Positions 17,473 through 25,216 of a stretch of 64,000 nucleotides of DNA are shown here, piece after piece. This stretch comes from Hyalangium gracile. GTDB lineage: Bacteria; Myxococcota; Myxococcia; Myxococcales; Myxococcaceae. A program made the position numbers and the translations under genes. Within the stretch, counting starts at the first letter, position 1; every line of letters starts with the position of its first letter. The notes below the pieces were generated by a model. That model did no database searches, was not told the origin of the DNA, and was given only the letters and a program-made list of their open reading frames with translations. The stretch is from positions 1-64,000 of the forward strand of contig NZ_JAHXBG010000006.1 in NCBI RefSeq assembly GCF_020103725.1, given 5' to 3'.

Positions 17473-18750
17473 TCAATCCACGCTTGCGCTGACGACGGCC
17501 TGCTGGGCCCGGAGCTGCTCCAGGTGGCGTCGCCGGCCGTCGGCCACCGCCAGGTGCCAGGCGCCCGCGAGCAGGCCCACCGCCAGACACCCGAGCCAGA
17601 GGGCAGGCCCGCCGAAGCGGCCGAGCATCCACCCTCCCACCACGGGCGCCAGGCAGGAGGCCATGCCCCAGGACATGACGTAGGCGCCCTGGTAGCTGCC
17701 GCGCAGGTGGGGCGGAGCCAGGTCCGCCACCAGCGACGGAGAGACCGCGGCGCCGAGAATCTCTCCGATGGTCCACACCGCCACGGCGAGCATGGCCAGC
17801 AGCACGGTGGTGGGCAGCGCGTGCAGCCCGAAGCCCACGCCCGTGAAGAGGGCGCAGGCGGCGAGCACGGCGGAGCGTCGCCACCGCGGGACGAGGCGCA
17901 CGACGATGGGCTGCACCAGGACGATGAGCACCCCGTTGACGGCCACCACCTGGCCGAACTCCACCGTGCCCAGCCCATGGGAGGCCAGGTCCAGCGCGAG
18001 CGCCGCCTGACCCTGGAAGAAGATGAACGCCACCAGGAAGCTGGGCACCCAGAACGCCATGAAGGTCCTGTCCCGGAAGGGAGCCGGCGAGGGCAGCAGC
18101 GAGCGTGAGGGTGTGCGCTGCGGGAGCGTCTCCGGGACCTTGAGCCAGATGACGCAGCCGTAGACGAAGGTGGTGAGCGCATCCACCACGAAGAGGGTGA
18201 GGAAGCCGCCCTGGGCAACGAAGCCTCCCAGTGGCAGGGCGATGGCGAAGCCCACGTTCACCACCCAGTAGAGCAGGCCGAAGGCCCGGACCCGGTCCTG
18301 GGGCGGCACCACGTCCGAGACGGCGGCGGAGACGGCGGGCCGGTACAGGTCTCCCAGAAGGCCGAGCATGAAGGCGCCGATGCGGATCCACAGGGGGTCT
18401 CGGCAGAAGCCCAGGAAGAGCATGGCCGCCGCGGCCAGCCACAGCCCCAGGCCCAGCGCGAGGCGGCGTCCCAGGCGGTCCGCCAGCGTGCCGCCCAGCG
18501 GCCCGGAGAACATCGTTCCCGCTCCGTACAGCGAGACGACGAGGCCTGCCTGGACCTCGGAGAAGCCACGCTCGCGGGTCAGGTAGAGCGCCAGGAAGGG
18601 CACCACGAAGTGGCCCAGCCGGTTCACCAGGGTGCCTGTCCACAGAATCCAGTAGGTGGAGGGCAGCCCCCCAACAGCGGCGCGCACCTGCTCCACGAAC
18701 CGGCTGCGGAGCGTCGCGAGGGGGTGGGAGACCATTCTGGCATGGAGCAT
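17473..18750 (-). CDS. MFS transporter (DHA-type efflux)
   Basis: A 425-residue major facilitator with about 12 hydrophobic segments. The MFS loop 2-3 signature is visible as GGTLADRLGRRLAL, and a second-half counterpart is present around PIVVRLVPRWRRS. The length and N-terminal pattern fit drug/metabolite H+ antiporters of the YdeE/MdtG-like group. Start ATG 18750 or ATG 18735; neither has a strong ribosome site. It diverges from a LysR remnant, whose intact ancestor might have regulated it. The substrate is unknown. Confidence 0.88.
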   Translation of the reverse strand: MLHARMVSHPLATLRSRFVEQVRAAVGGLPSTYWILWTGTLVNRLGHFVVPFLALYLTRERGFSEVQAGLVVSLYGAGTMFSGPLGGTLADRLGRRLALGLGLWLAAAAMLFLGFCRDPLWIRIGAFMLGLLGDLYRPAVSAAVSDVVPPQDRVRAFGLLYWVVNVGFAIALPLGGFVAQGGFLTLFVVDALTTFVYGCVIWLKVPETLPQRTPSRSLLPSPAPFRDRTFMAFWVPSFLVAFIFFQGQAALALDLASHGLGTVEFGQVVAVNGVLIVLVQPIVVRLVPRWRRSAVLAACALFTGVGFGLHALPTTVLLAMLAVAVWTIGEILGAAVSPSLVADLAPPHLRGSYQGAYVMSWGMASCLAPVVGGWMLGRFGGPALWLGCLAVGLLAGAWHLAVADGRRRHLEQLRAQQAVVSASVD

Positions 18751-18799
18751 GCGTCAGCGGACGACAGCCTCCAAGAGGCCTGACCTGCCCCTACAGCGC

Positions 18800-19190
18800 G
18801 GCACCACCCGTGGGCCGGAGCACGCGGATGCGGCGTCGAAGTGGTCCGAGGCTCGGTGGATGGGAGAGGTGGCCACCTCGGCTCGAGTGGTGGTGCGCTG
18901 CAACTCGCTGCTGTCGGTGGTCGCGGCGGCCGCGGCGGGGGGGGTATTGGGCTGATGCCCTGTTTCATGGGCGACAGGGAGCCGGCCCTGCGTCGGCTGA
19001 TGCCGCCGGTTTCCTCACTGCGCCGCGACATCTGGCTGGTGGTTCACCGTGACTTGCAGCACAACGCGCGTGTGCGTGCCGTGCTCCACTTCCTGGCCGA
19101 GCTCATCCAACTCCAACGCGAGCGCCCGCTCATCTCCGGGGAAGGGCTGTCCGCGCCCCCTCCCGAGCCCGCTGCCCCGGCTCGGACTCC
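18800..19190 (+). pseudogene. LysR-type regulator remnant (C-terminal part, frameshifted)
   Basis: Between the MFS and AEC genes the plus strand encodes the last third of a LysR substrate-binding domain in two frames. Frame one reads EARWMGEVATSARVVVRCNSLLSVVAAAAAG and ends after a run of eight Gs near 18938-18945; frame two continues IGLMPCFMGDREPALRRLMPP and RRDIWLVVHRDLQHNARVRAV, the standard LysR ending. Adding one G restores a single frame (AGGGIGLMP). The N-terminal HTH and first half are missing, so even without the frameshift it is a fragment. Boundaries are approximate. This explains the otherwise empty 473 bp. Confidence 0.65.
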
Positions 19191-19223
19191 GGGAACGTCT
19201 TGCAGGTCGAGGGCCCGGTCCGG

Positions 19224-20138
19224 ATGAGCTCCGTCATCGGCCTGCTGGGAGTGTGTCTGGTGCTGGGAGGGCTCGCCCGGCGCAGTGGCCGCTTTCCGCC
19301 TCAGACGGCCCAGGTGCTCAACACCTTCGTCATCAATGTGGCCCTGCCAGCGCTCGTGCTGCGCGTGGTGCACCGGCTGGAGTTCCGCCCCGAGCTGGTG
19401 GTGGCCGCCGCGTCGCCGTGGGTCATCTTCCTGGGAGCGGTGGGGCTCTTCCGATGGCTGGGGCCCCGCCTGGGGCTGGGACGGGCCTCCGTGGCCGCGC
19501 TCGTGCTCACCGGTGGGCTGAGCAACACGGCGTTCGTCGGCCTGCCCATGGCGGAGGCGCTGCTGGGGCGCGAAGGGCTCTCCGTGGCGGTGGTGGTGGA
19601 TCAGCTCGGGACGTTCCTGGTGTTCGCGACGCTGGCCACCATCTTCGCCGCGCGGGCCGCCGCGGGGGACGAGGCGCTCAGCCGGGCGACGCTCCTTCGA
19701 AAGGTGGTGTTGTTCCCGCCCTTCATGGCGCTCGTCACCGCGCTGGCGCTGCACCCGTGGAGCTTCCCAGGATGGTTGGAGACGCTGCTGGAGCGGCTGG
19801 GCTCGACGCTGACGCCCCTCACGCTCTTCTCGGTGGGCTTCCAGCTCCAGCTCGCCGGGCTCCGCTCACGGGCCGGGGCGCTGACGCTCGGGCTCGGCTA
19901 CAAGCTGGTGCTCGCGCCTGCCCTGGTGCTGCTCGGGCTGTGGGCGGTGCCGGTGGCTCCCATCGTCCGTGAGGCCATGCTGCTCCAGAACGCCATGGCG
20001 CCCATGGTGAGCGGCGCCATCCTCGCCGCGGAGCATGAGCTGGATCCGGACCTGGCCGCGCTCATGGTGGGCTTTGGCATTCCCCTGAGCTTCCTCACCG
20101 TGCCGCTGTGGCTGTGGCTGGCACCCCACATGGCGTGA
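19224..20138 (+). CDS. AEC family permease (auxin efflux carrier-like)
   Basis: A 304-residue integral membrane protein with about 9-10 hydrophobic helices. Typical AEC features are the N-terminal half with NTFVINVALPALVLRVV and LSNTAFVGLPMAEALLG, and the C-terminal repeat with EAMLLQNAMAPMVSG. Bacterial AEC proteins export or import small carboxylates such as malate, but the substrate cannot be given. ATG 19224 is chosen because it gives the expected short N-terminal tail; a start at 19200 is also open. It follows the LysR remnant, a common regulator-permease arrangement. Confidence 0.88.
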   Translation: MSSVIGLLGVCLVLGGLARRSGRFPPQTAQVLNTFVINVALPALVLRVVHRLEFRPELVVAAASPWVIFLGAVGLFRWLGPRLGLGRASVAALVLTGGLSNTAFVGLPMAEALLGREGLSVAVVVDQLGTFLVFATLATIFAARAAAGDEALSRATLLRKVVLFPPFMALVTALALHPWSFPGWLETLLERLGSTLTPLTLFSVGFQLQLAGLRSRAGALTLGLGYKLVLAPALVLLGLWAVPVAPIVREAMLLQNAMAPMVSGAILAAEHELDPDLAALMVGFGIPLSFLTVPLWLWLAPHMA

Positions 20139-20254
20139 CTCGGCAACGGGCGCATCACGGAGTGTCACATCTCGCGGCATGAGTCCGCCATCTCCCCTCC
20201 ATGTCAGACCCACCTGATAGGTTGGGCAAGCTTGGAAGGAGGAGGTTGGCGGAG

Positions 20255-21532
20255 ATGGAACACAAGGGACTCGTCTCGAGAGTGTCCGAGCAGTTGGAGC
20301 GAATCATTGCGCGGGGCCAGCTCCCGAAGGGAGGCCAGCTCCCCTCGGAGCAGACGCTGGCGAAGCGCTACGGCGTCTCGCGAGCCACCATTCGCGGAGC
20401 GCTCCAGGACCTGGCAGCCCGAGGCCTGGTGGTGCGGCACCCTGGCCGTAGAAGTCGCGCGGCGACGCTGGACGAGGCACTGACGTTGGAGAGTCTGAGG
20501 CTGGTGCTGCCGGCGGAGGGCCCCGAGGCCGAGGGCAGAAGGCGGCTGCTGGAAGGGTTCTTCGCCCTCAAGCGCGAAGTCACGGTGGAGCTGCTGGCCG
20601 CCTGCTGCGAGCACGGACGTGCACGAGAGCTGACAGCGCTGGAGGATGGCTGCTTCGCGCTGGCGGACGAGACACGCTGGAACGAGGAGCGCCGAGCCTG
20701 GGTGCAGCGGGAGTTCGAGCTGCTGAGGCGGGCCGCCCGCGCCGCCGACCGTCCTGGGCACATGCTGCTCATCCAGTCGCTGGAGCGCTCGTTCTGGGGC
20801 ATCGCGGAGTGGGTCCTGCCCCATCTGCAGCCCGGGGCCATCGACGCGTGGGCCAGGTGCGCCATGTACGCGTTGGGTGAGAGGGATGCCCAGTCGCTGC
20901 GACACCAGCTGCCGGCACTGCTCCGAGCTGCGGATGAAGGGCTGCTCGACAGCCTTGTGCCGATTCGCGAGGAGCCCACCCCACCCGAGCCTTCAACCCC
21001 TGCCTCGTCCGTTGAGGAGCCCGGGTCGGGCGCGGACTGTCCGAACCTGTCTACTTGTCAGACAGGTTCGGTCCAGGCGCTCGCCCCAGGGGAGCTCCAC
21101 GCCGATGGGGCGCCAGCTCACGCGGACATGGGTTCAGGGCCGCTCTGTCCTGTGGACGCGACCGACCCGCTCTCTCCGTGCAAGGGTCACGGTTCATCCA
21201 GCAACCCTGGATGCGATTCCACCTCGGTCTCTTCTGGCGATGTGAGCGCGCCTCCTCCCGGCCAGCCGGACTCCCCGGCAGCCCTTCACGCCGCGCTGCC
21301 TCCTTCTTTACCGTTGGAACCAGGGCCTGATGGCAGCGGAGAGGCCGATGCTTCCATGTCCGGGAGCGAAGCAGGGCCGGGGACTCCCGAGAGTGGGAGC
21401 AGTATGCTTCCGGCCTGTGAGAGCCAGCTCCTGTCTTCTGATCGTGCCCCTGGTTGTGGCGTGCGCCGCGCCGGGTGTGAAGGGCGCGCCCGCGGAGAAG
21501 CCGCAGGTGTGTGTGCTCGATGCCGAACCTGA
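20255..21532 (+). CDS. GntR-family regulator with long disordered C-terminal extension
   Basis: About 425 residues from ATG 20255, which has GGAGGAGG upstream (ATG 20201 is an alternative). Residues about 5-70 are a GntR winged helix (LERIIARGQLPKGGQLPSE, LAKRYGVSRATIRGALQDL). A helical effector-binding region of the FadR/FCD kind follows to about residue 240 (SLERSFWGIAEWVLP). The family usually ends there at 230-250 residues; here a further 170 residues are Pro/Ser/Gly-rich low complexity. The last 116 bases overlap the start of the lipoprotein gene in another frame. The extension also contains two DNA hairpins. It may have arisen by loss of the original stop. Confidence 0.78.
   Translation: MEHKGLVSRVSEQLERIIARGQLPKGGQLPSEQTLAKRYGVSRATIRGALQDLAARGLVVRHPGRRSRAATLDEALTLESLRLVLPAEGPEAEGRRRLLEGFFALKREVTVELLAACCEHGRARELTALEDGCFALADETRWNEERRAWVQREFELLRRAARAADRPGHMLLIQSLERSFWGIAEWVLPHLQPGAIDAWARCAMYALGERDAQSLRHQLPALLRAADEGLLDSLVPIREEPTPPEPSTPASSVEEPGSGADCPNLSTCQTGSVQALAPGELHADGAPAHADMGSGPLCPVDATDPLSPCKGHGSSSNPGCDSTSVSSGDVSAPPPGQPDSPAALHAALPPSLPLEPGPDGSGEADASMSGSEAGPGTPESGSSMLPACESQLLSSDRAPGCGVRRAGCEGRARGEAAGVCARCRT
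21041..21071. repeat. 12-bp perfect inverted repeat inside the GntR extension
   Basis: CCGAACCTGTCT (21041-21052) and AGACAGGTTCGG (21060-21071) form a perfect stem around the seven-base loop ACTTGTC. A smaller hairpin, ATCCAG-CAACC-CTGGAT, lies at 21196-21212. Both are within the low-complexity part of the GntR gene. They could be a small inserted repeat element, or a terminator from an older gene end that is now read through. Confidence 0.6.
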
Positions 21533-22247
21533 GCTCATCCCGGTGCCGGAGCCCATCGAGGGCGAGCTGAACGAGGCCTTCGAGCTGCCGGACTCGCCCG
21601 AGTGGTGGGCCCCCGCCCCCATGGACGAGGAGCGCACCCGGTACCGCGCCGCCCTCGTGGCTCGGCTCGGCAGCGAGCAGGCCGTGCTGCCTCGCGCCAT
21701 CATCGAGCGGCAGCACGCCATCCATGTGAGGCTCTCGGGCGATGGGGGCCGCGAGGCCGAGAACACCGGTGCCGTCCTCGAAGGCCGGGCCGGTACCATC
21801 GCTCCCGCCTCATGCCTGGAGTGGCGCCTCTTCCAGCGTCAGGCCCGGCGCTTCCCCATGCTCGAGCGGCCCACAGAGATGGGCGCCTATGTCCTGCGAG
21901 GCCATGGGCGCATCCGCGTGTACCTCTCGGGAGCCGACCGCGTCGGTGGCAAGCTGCGCCGCGAGGTGAGCAGCCGCGTCGCCGAGGAGGTCGCCAAGGG
22001 CTTCGCCCCCGTGGCCCACCTCCACAACCATCCGTTCATGTTCGATCGCAAGCCCGGAGATCGCACCTGGGCCACCGAGGAGACGCGCGAGGATGTGGCC
22101 GGAGCGCTCGCTCCCAGCCTCACCGATGTGCAGGCCTACCGCAGCATGCGCGAGGCCTTCGGGCTGCAGGGGGCCTGGGTCACCAACGGGCTCGACACCG
22201 CCCGCTACTCCGCCGAGGACTTCGACCGGCTCTCGGCGTGGCCCTGA
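21417..22247 (+). CDS. Lipoprotein with JAB/MPN (JAMM)-like metallopeptidase motif
   Basis: About 276 residues. From GTG 21417 the N-terminus is a short lipoprotein signal (RASSCLLIVPLVVAC). The second half carries VAHLHNHPF followed about 27 residues later by APSLTDVQAY, which matches the JAMM order H-x-H-P ... P-S-x-x-D of zinc-dependent JAB/MPN peptidases, here with a longer loop than usual. A beta-strand region with Glu residues (EVSSRVAEEVAKGF) precedes it and may give the catalytic Glu. If correct, this is an exported isopeptidase-like enzyme, an unusual place for this fold. A longer start at 21330 is open. It overlaps the GntR gene by 116 bases and the convergent GNAT gene by 43. Confidence 0.6.
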   Translation: MRASSCLLIVPLVVACAAPGVKGAPAEKPQVCVLDAEPELIPVPEPIEGELNEAFELPDSPEWWAPAPMDEERTRYRAALVARLGSEQAVLPRAIIERQHAIHVRLSGDGGREAENTGAVLEGRAGTIAPASCLEWRLFQRQARRFPMLERPTEMGAYVLRGHGRIRVYLSGADRVGGKLRREVSSRVAEEVAKGFAPVAHLHNHPFMFDRKPGDRTWATEETREDVAGALAPSLTDVQAYRSMREAFGLQGAWVTNGLDTARYSAEDFDRLSAWP

Positions 22248-22765
22248 GTCAGCTCGCGCAGGAACTCCAGCAGCACCGTGTCGCGTACGCCCATACGCCT
22301 GGGCGGGAAGCGACGATCGACGCGGTAGCCCTGGCGCTCCCAGAAGCGCCGCCCCGCCTCGTTCTGCTCCGCGCAGGCCAGCCGCATCCGACGCGCTCCC
22401 TGTGAGCGCGCCCAGTCCTCCAAGGCTCGGAGCACGCGCTCGCCCTGGCCGTGGCCTCGCACCGCCGGCTCCAGGAGCAGCAGCCCCAGGTACCACTCGC
22501 CCGGCTCACGGTAGTCCCGCGCCACATCCAGCACCCCGCACAGCCGAGGGCGCGGCGTGAAGAGGCCGAAGATGAGCTTGTCCGCCAGTGTCTTGCCCGG
22601 GGGCAGCATCCGCAGCAGCTGACTCGCCTCGTCCGGAGCGGCGGGCTGGCCGTAGATGAGCTCGTGGTAGTCGGTGCACGCCTCGCACAGCGCCTGCAAT
22701 GCCGCTGTGTCGTTCTCGTCGATGCGACGCGCCGTCAGGCCGGAGTCCGGGGGAAGCAGGAGCAC
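22205..22765 (-). CDS. GNAT family N-acetyltransferase
   Basis: A 186-residue GNAT-fold protein. The acetyl-CoA loop is seen in LLLLEPAVRGHGQGERVLRAL (the R/Q-x-x-G-x-G/A pattern as RGHGQG), followed by LACAEQNEAGRRFWERQGY, the typical motif B region with the NxxAxxFYexxGF pattern, and a C-terminal strand TVLLEF. The substrate is unknown. It overlaps the 3' end of the convergent JAMM-like gene by 43 bp. The start at 22765 lacks a striking ribosome site. Confidence 0.87.
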   Translation of the reverse strand: MLLLPPDSGLTARRIDENDTAALQALCEACTDYHELIYGQPAAPDEASQLLRMLPPGKTLADKLIFGLFTPRPRLCGVLDVARDYREPGEWYLGLLLLEPAVRGHGQGERVLRALEDWARSQGARRMRLACAEQNEAGRRFWERQGYRVDRRFPPRRMGVRDTVLLEFLRELTQGHAESRSKSSAE

Positions 22766-22877
22766 TCCATGACTCTCGCACAGGCAGCCGGATGGAGCAG
22801 CGGGTTCAGCGGGGAGCAGGGGACTCGATGCCCCTGCCCCTTCTCCGCCCTCTCACGCGGAGAGCGGAGGTGGGGCA

Positions 22878-23084
22878 CTACGCGTTGGCCGTGGCCGAGT
22901 ACGACAGCTCCAGGCCGTTGCCCTTCACCTTCATTCGCGGCTTCGACAGCCAGTGGCACTTCGGGCAGTAGCTGTGTGCCCCCGCGGAGGTCGCACGGAT
23001 GGTCACCTCACCTCCGCACAGCAGACACCCCTCGGGGAGGGTGAACTCAGCGAACCGGTCGCCGTTGATCTCTGGAATCATCAT
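22878..23084 (-). CDS. Small zinc-ribbon-like protein
   Basis: A 68-residue protein with two Cys pairs spaced like a zinc ribbon: CLLCGGEVTI and, 14 residues on, YCPKCHWLSKP. A hydrophilic tail with KVKGNGLELSY follows. Probably a single zinc-binding module that acts in protein or nucleic-acid contacts. The start is unsure: the double ATG at 23084/23081 is used, but the frame is open to a TTG at 23135 and coding character seems to extend upstream. It lies 113 bp upstream of the GNAT gene on the same strand. Confidence 0.6.
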   Translation of the reverse strand: MMIPEINGDRFAEFTLPEGCLLCGGEVTIRATSAGAHSYCPKCHWLSKPRMKVKGNGLELSYSATANA

Positions 23085-23286
23085 GTCTTTGACGTAACGC
23101 AGAATTCGCGCATCACAAGCTGGCGTTTCGTCCAAGGCCGCATGCGAGCAGCCAGCCAGGCGAGCCAGCCTGAATTCCTTACCGTCCTGCTCCTAATGGT
23201 GGCCTCCGTACACTGCAACCCCCCGAAATGTCAGGCGCGGCCTGGCACGCGTCTTTCAAGGACCTTTCTCCACAGGGGGCAGGGTG

Positions 23287-23526
23287 ATGGCGGACATCGA
23301 GCACGTGGTGCTCCTTCACGATCGACGCGGGTGGAGCGTGAAGGTGGTCTTGCGACAGGGAGGCTCACGGCGCTACCGCTATGGCAGCGAGGCCCAGGCG
23401 CGCTTCTTCGCCGCCGTGTTCGAGCTGGGGCCGCGGGTGCTGCCTCCCACGGCGCGCCCGAGCGCTCGCAGGCGGAAGCGCCACCTGGCGGCCGCACTCC
23501 CGGTGGGAGCGGCCGGGCCCGGTTGA
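23287..23526 (+). CDS. Small hypothetical protein
   Basis: A 79-residue protein with a beta-strand-rich first half (IEHVVLLHDRRGWSVKVVL, SRRYRYGSEAQARFFAAVF) and a basic, Arg-rich second half (SARRRKRHL). The first half looks like a folded domain with alternating hydrophobic residues, and the pattern is typical of short conserved myxobacterial hypotheticals. ATG 23287 is preceded by GGGGGCAGG. No family is recognised and no catalytic residue is apparent. It is followed after 79 bp by another small gene on the same strand. Confidence 0.5.
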   Translation: MADIEHVVLLHDRRGWSVKVVLRQGGSRRYRYGSEAQARFFAAVFELGPRVLPPTARPSARRRKRHLAAALPVGAAGPG

Positions 23527-23605
23527 CAGGAGGGCCGCCCGTCGGCGGCTTTCCTCTACCCATGCGGGCGGGTTTCGGAGAGGCTGCGCATGTTCGGAGA
23601 TGACC

Positions 23606-23887
23606 ATGAGCGATCCTTCCAAGCCCTTCCTCCTTCCTCCCCACCGTGAGCAGATCACCTCGGAGCCCGATCCGGCCGGCCGCTGGTCCGACAAATTCCC
23701 GGACATGATCGGCTACAAGAGCCAGGGGGGCGGCAAGGTGCCCGCGGACTTCACCTGGCGCACCAACCCCAAGCAGTGGCAGGAGGAGATGACGCCGGAG
23801 ACGCTGGCCACGCGCTACCAGAGCCTGCGCGTGCTGCCCGCCACCCGCGCCACTCCCGCGCTCCCCGAGGGCGACAAGAAGCCGTAG
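23606..23887 (+). CDS. Small hypothetical soluble protein
   Basis: A 93-residue polar protein rich in Pro, Thr, Trp and Lys: PHREQITSEPDPAGRW, DMIGYKSQGGGKVPADFTW, NPKQWQEEMTPETLATRYQ. It has no signal, membrane segment or Cys. ATG 23606 has GGAG at seven bases; ATG 23600 is also in frame. The tail converges, with a 19-bp gap, on the 394-aa gene at 23907. It is unrecognised, but the codon pattern and ribosome site support a real gene. Confidence 0.55.
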   Translation: MSDPSKPFLLPPHREQITSEPDPAGRWSDKFPDMIGYKSQGGGKVPADFTWRTNPKQWQEEMTPETLATRYQSLRVLPATRATPALPEGDKKP

Positions 23888-23906
23888 GCCCCCGGCGCGG
23901 CGCTCC

Positions 23907-25091
23907 TCAGTGGAACGGCAGCGCCGCGAGCTGCTCCCGGAACTGATCCACCGTCTCGCGCAGCGCCTTCTCCTCCAGCCCTTCGCTGGAGGCCCGGCGG
24001 CTCTTGCGCACGAAGGCATCGAAGGTGGCGGAGCGCCCGTAGAGGGCGCCTGCTCGCTCCAGTGCCTCCTGTAGCACCCGCTCGGCTCCCGTCGAGCCCA
24101 GCTGCAGGTGCATGGAGATCTGCTCGAGCTGCGCCCCGCACGAGCCCCACACCGCGCGATCGTGCGCCGTGAGCACCTGCGTGGTGAGCTCCTCGGTGAT
24201 GCGCTCCAGCTCCGAGAGGAAGGGCTGCACCCGCCGCGGCAGCTCCTCCGGCTCCAGCCGCGCCGAGCCCGACACCTGCTGCAGCTGCTCGCGCAGCTCC
24301 AGGAGCTGGCGCTTGTCCCGCGTGCGCAGCGTCAGCGAGGCCGGCATCGTCACGAAGGACCCCAGGCTCTCCGCCACCTGGCGCGCCAGCGCGGGCAGGC
24401 CCTCGGGGGGCGTGCGGGCCACGCGCTCGAGCTTGCCCTGCAGCGAGCGGCGCAGATCCACCAGCGCGCCCCGCAGCGCCGCCGCCGCCGCCGTCTGCAG
24501 CCCGTAGCCTGGCACCACTGCCTCGCGGCTCACGTCCTCGAAGGCCGCCGCCGTCAGGTACACCAGGTCTCCAATCCTCGAGCGGAAGTCCAGACGCGAG
24601 GACTGCAGCTCCGTCATCAGCTCCCAGCGGTCCGTCACCACCTCCGGGCGCCGCACCCGCTCGCCCAGCTCCGCCACGCGCCGCGCCAGCTGCTCGGCGC
24701 TCTTCTGGAAGACGATCTCCACCTCCTGCGAGAGCCGCTCGTCCGCGCTCGCCGGCGGTGGCCTCCACCCGCTGTCGGCTCCCGCCGAGCGCTCGGGCAC
24801 CGGGAACTGCTCGCGGATCACCGCGATGAGGTGGTTGACGTCCACCAGCGTGTCCCGCAGGGCCGGCGCCATCGTCTCCCACAGCGAGAGGTCCGCTCCG
24901 TCCGCCTGCTCGGCCGTGGTGGGCTCGTACTTGACGATGTTCAGGTGGCTCAGCTGATCGATGGCTACCGCCGCCGCCCGGTAGACACGCTCCAGCCGCT
25001 CGGCCAGGTGGCGGTCCGTCAGCGATTCGAGCAGCGCCTGGAGGCGCTCGGGCAGGGCTTCCTGAGGAGTTCGGGTCTTCACTGCGGGCAT
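23907..25091 (-). CDS. Helical hypothetical protein
   Basis: A 394-residue, almost wholly alpha-helical protein with strong heptad-like patterns, for example LQALLESLTDRHLAERLERVYR near the N-terminus and RDKRQLLELREQLQQVSG in the middle. No signal peptide, membrane helix or enzymatic motif is visible. The length and coiled-coil nature suggest a scaffolding or cytoskeleton-associated role, but no family is recognised. It diverges from the pilin-fusion lipoprotein gene with 125 bp between the starts, a region that could hold promoters for both. Confidence 0.7.
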   Translation of the reverse strand: MPAVKTRTPQEALPERLQALLESLTDRHLAERLERVYRAAAVAIDQLSHLNIVKYEPTTAEQADGADLSLWETMAPALRDTLVDVNHLIAVIREQFPVPERSAGADSGWRPPPASADERLSQEVEIVFQKSAEQLARRVAELGERVRRPEVVTDRWELMTELQSSRLDFRSRIGDLVYLTAAAFEDVSREAVVPGYGLQTAAAAALRGALVDLRRSLQGKLERVARTPPEGLPALARQVAESLGSFVTMPASLTLRTRDKRQLLELREQLQQVSGSARLEPEELPRRVQPFLSELERITEELTTQVLTAHDRAVWGSCGAQLEQISMHLQLGSTGAERVLQEALERAGALYGRSATFDAFVRKSRRASSEGLEEKALRETVDQFREQLAALPFH

Positions 25092-25216
25092 GGGGTCTCT
25101 GGGACCTTGTATGAAATGCGTGTCTGGAGAGACGCTAGCGCAGATCCGTGAAATCCCCTCGATCCATGCGCGACAGCGGGGCTAGACACGGGTCGCCGTC
25201 CTCCTCGGGAGCCTGC

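Noticed and set aside
15042-17492. 816-codon plus-strand frame opposite the VIT/VWA gene
   Set aside because: No ribosome site or domain; the minus strand has an intact lipoprotein with VIT and MIDAS motifs.
23246-23261. TGGCAC-like sigma-54 promoter before the gene at 23287
   Set aside because: The -12 GC is TC and TTGC reads TTTC; one essential dinucleotide is missing.
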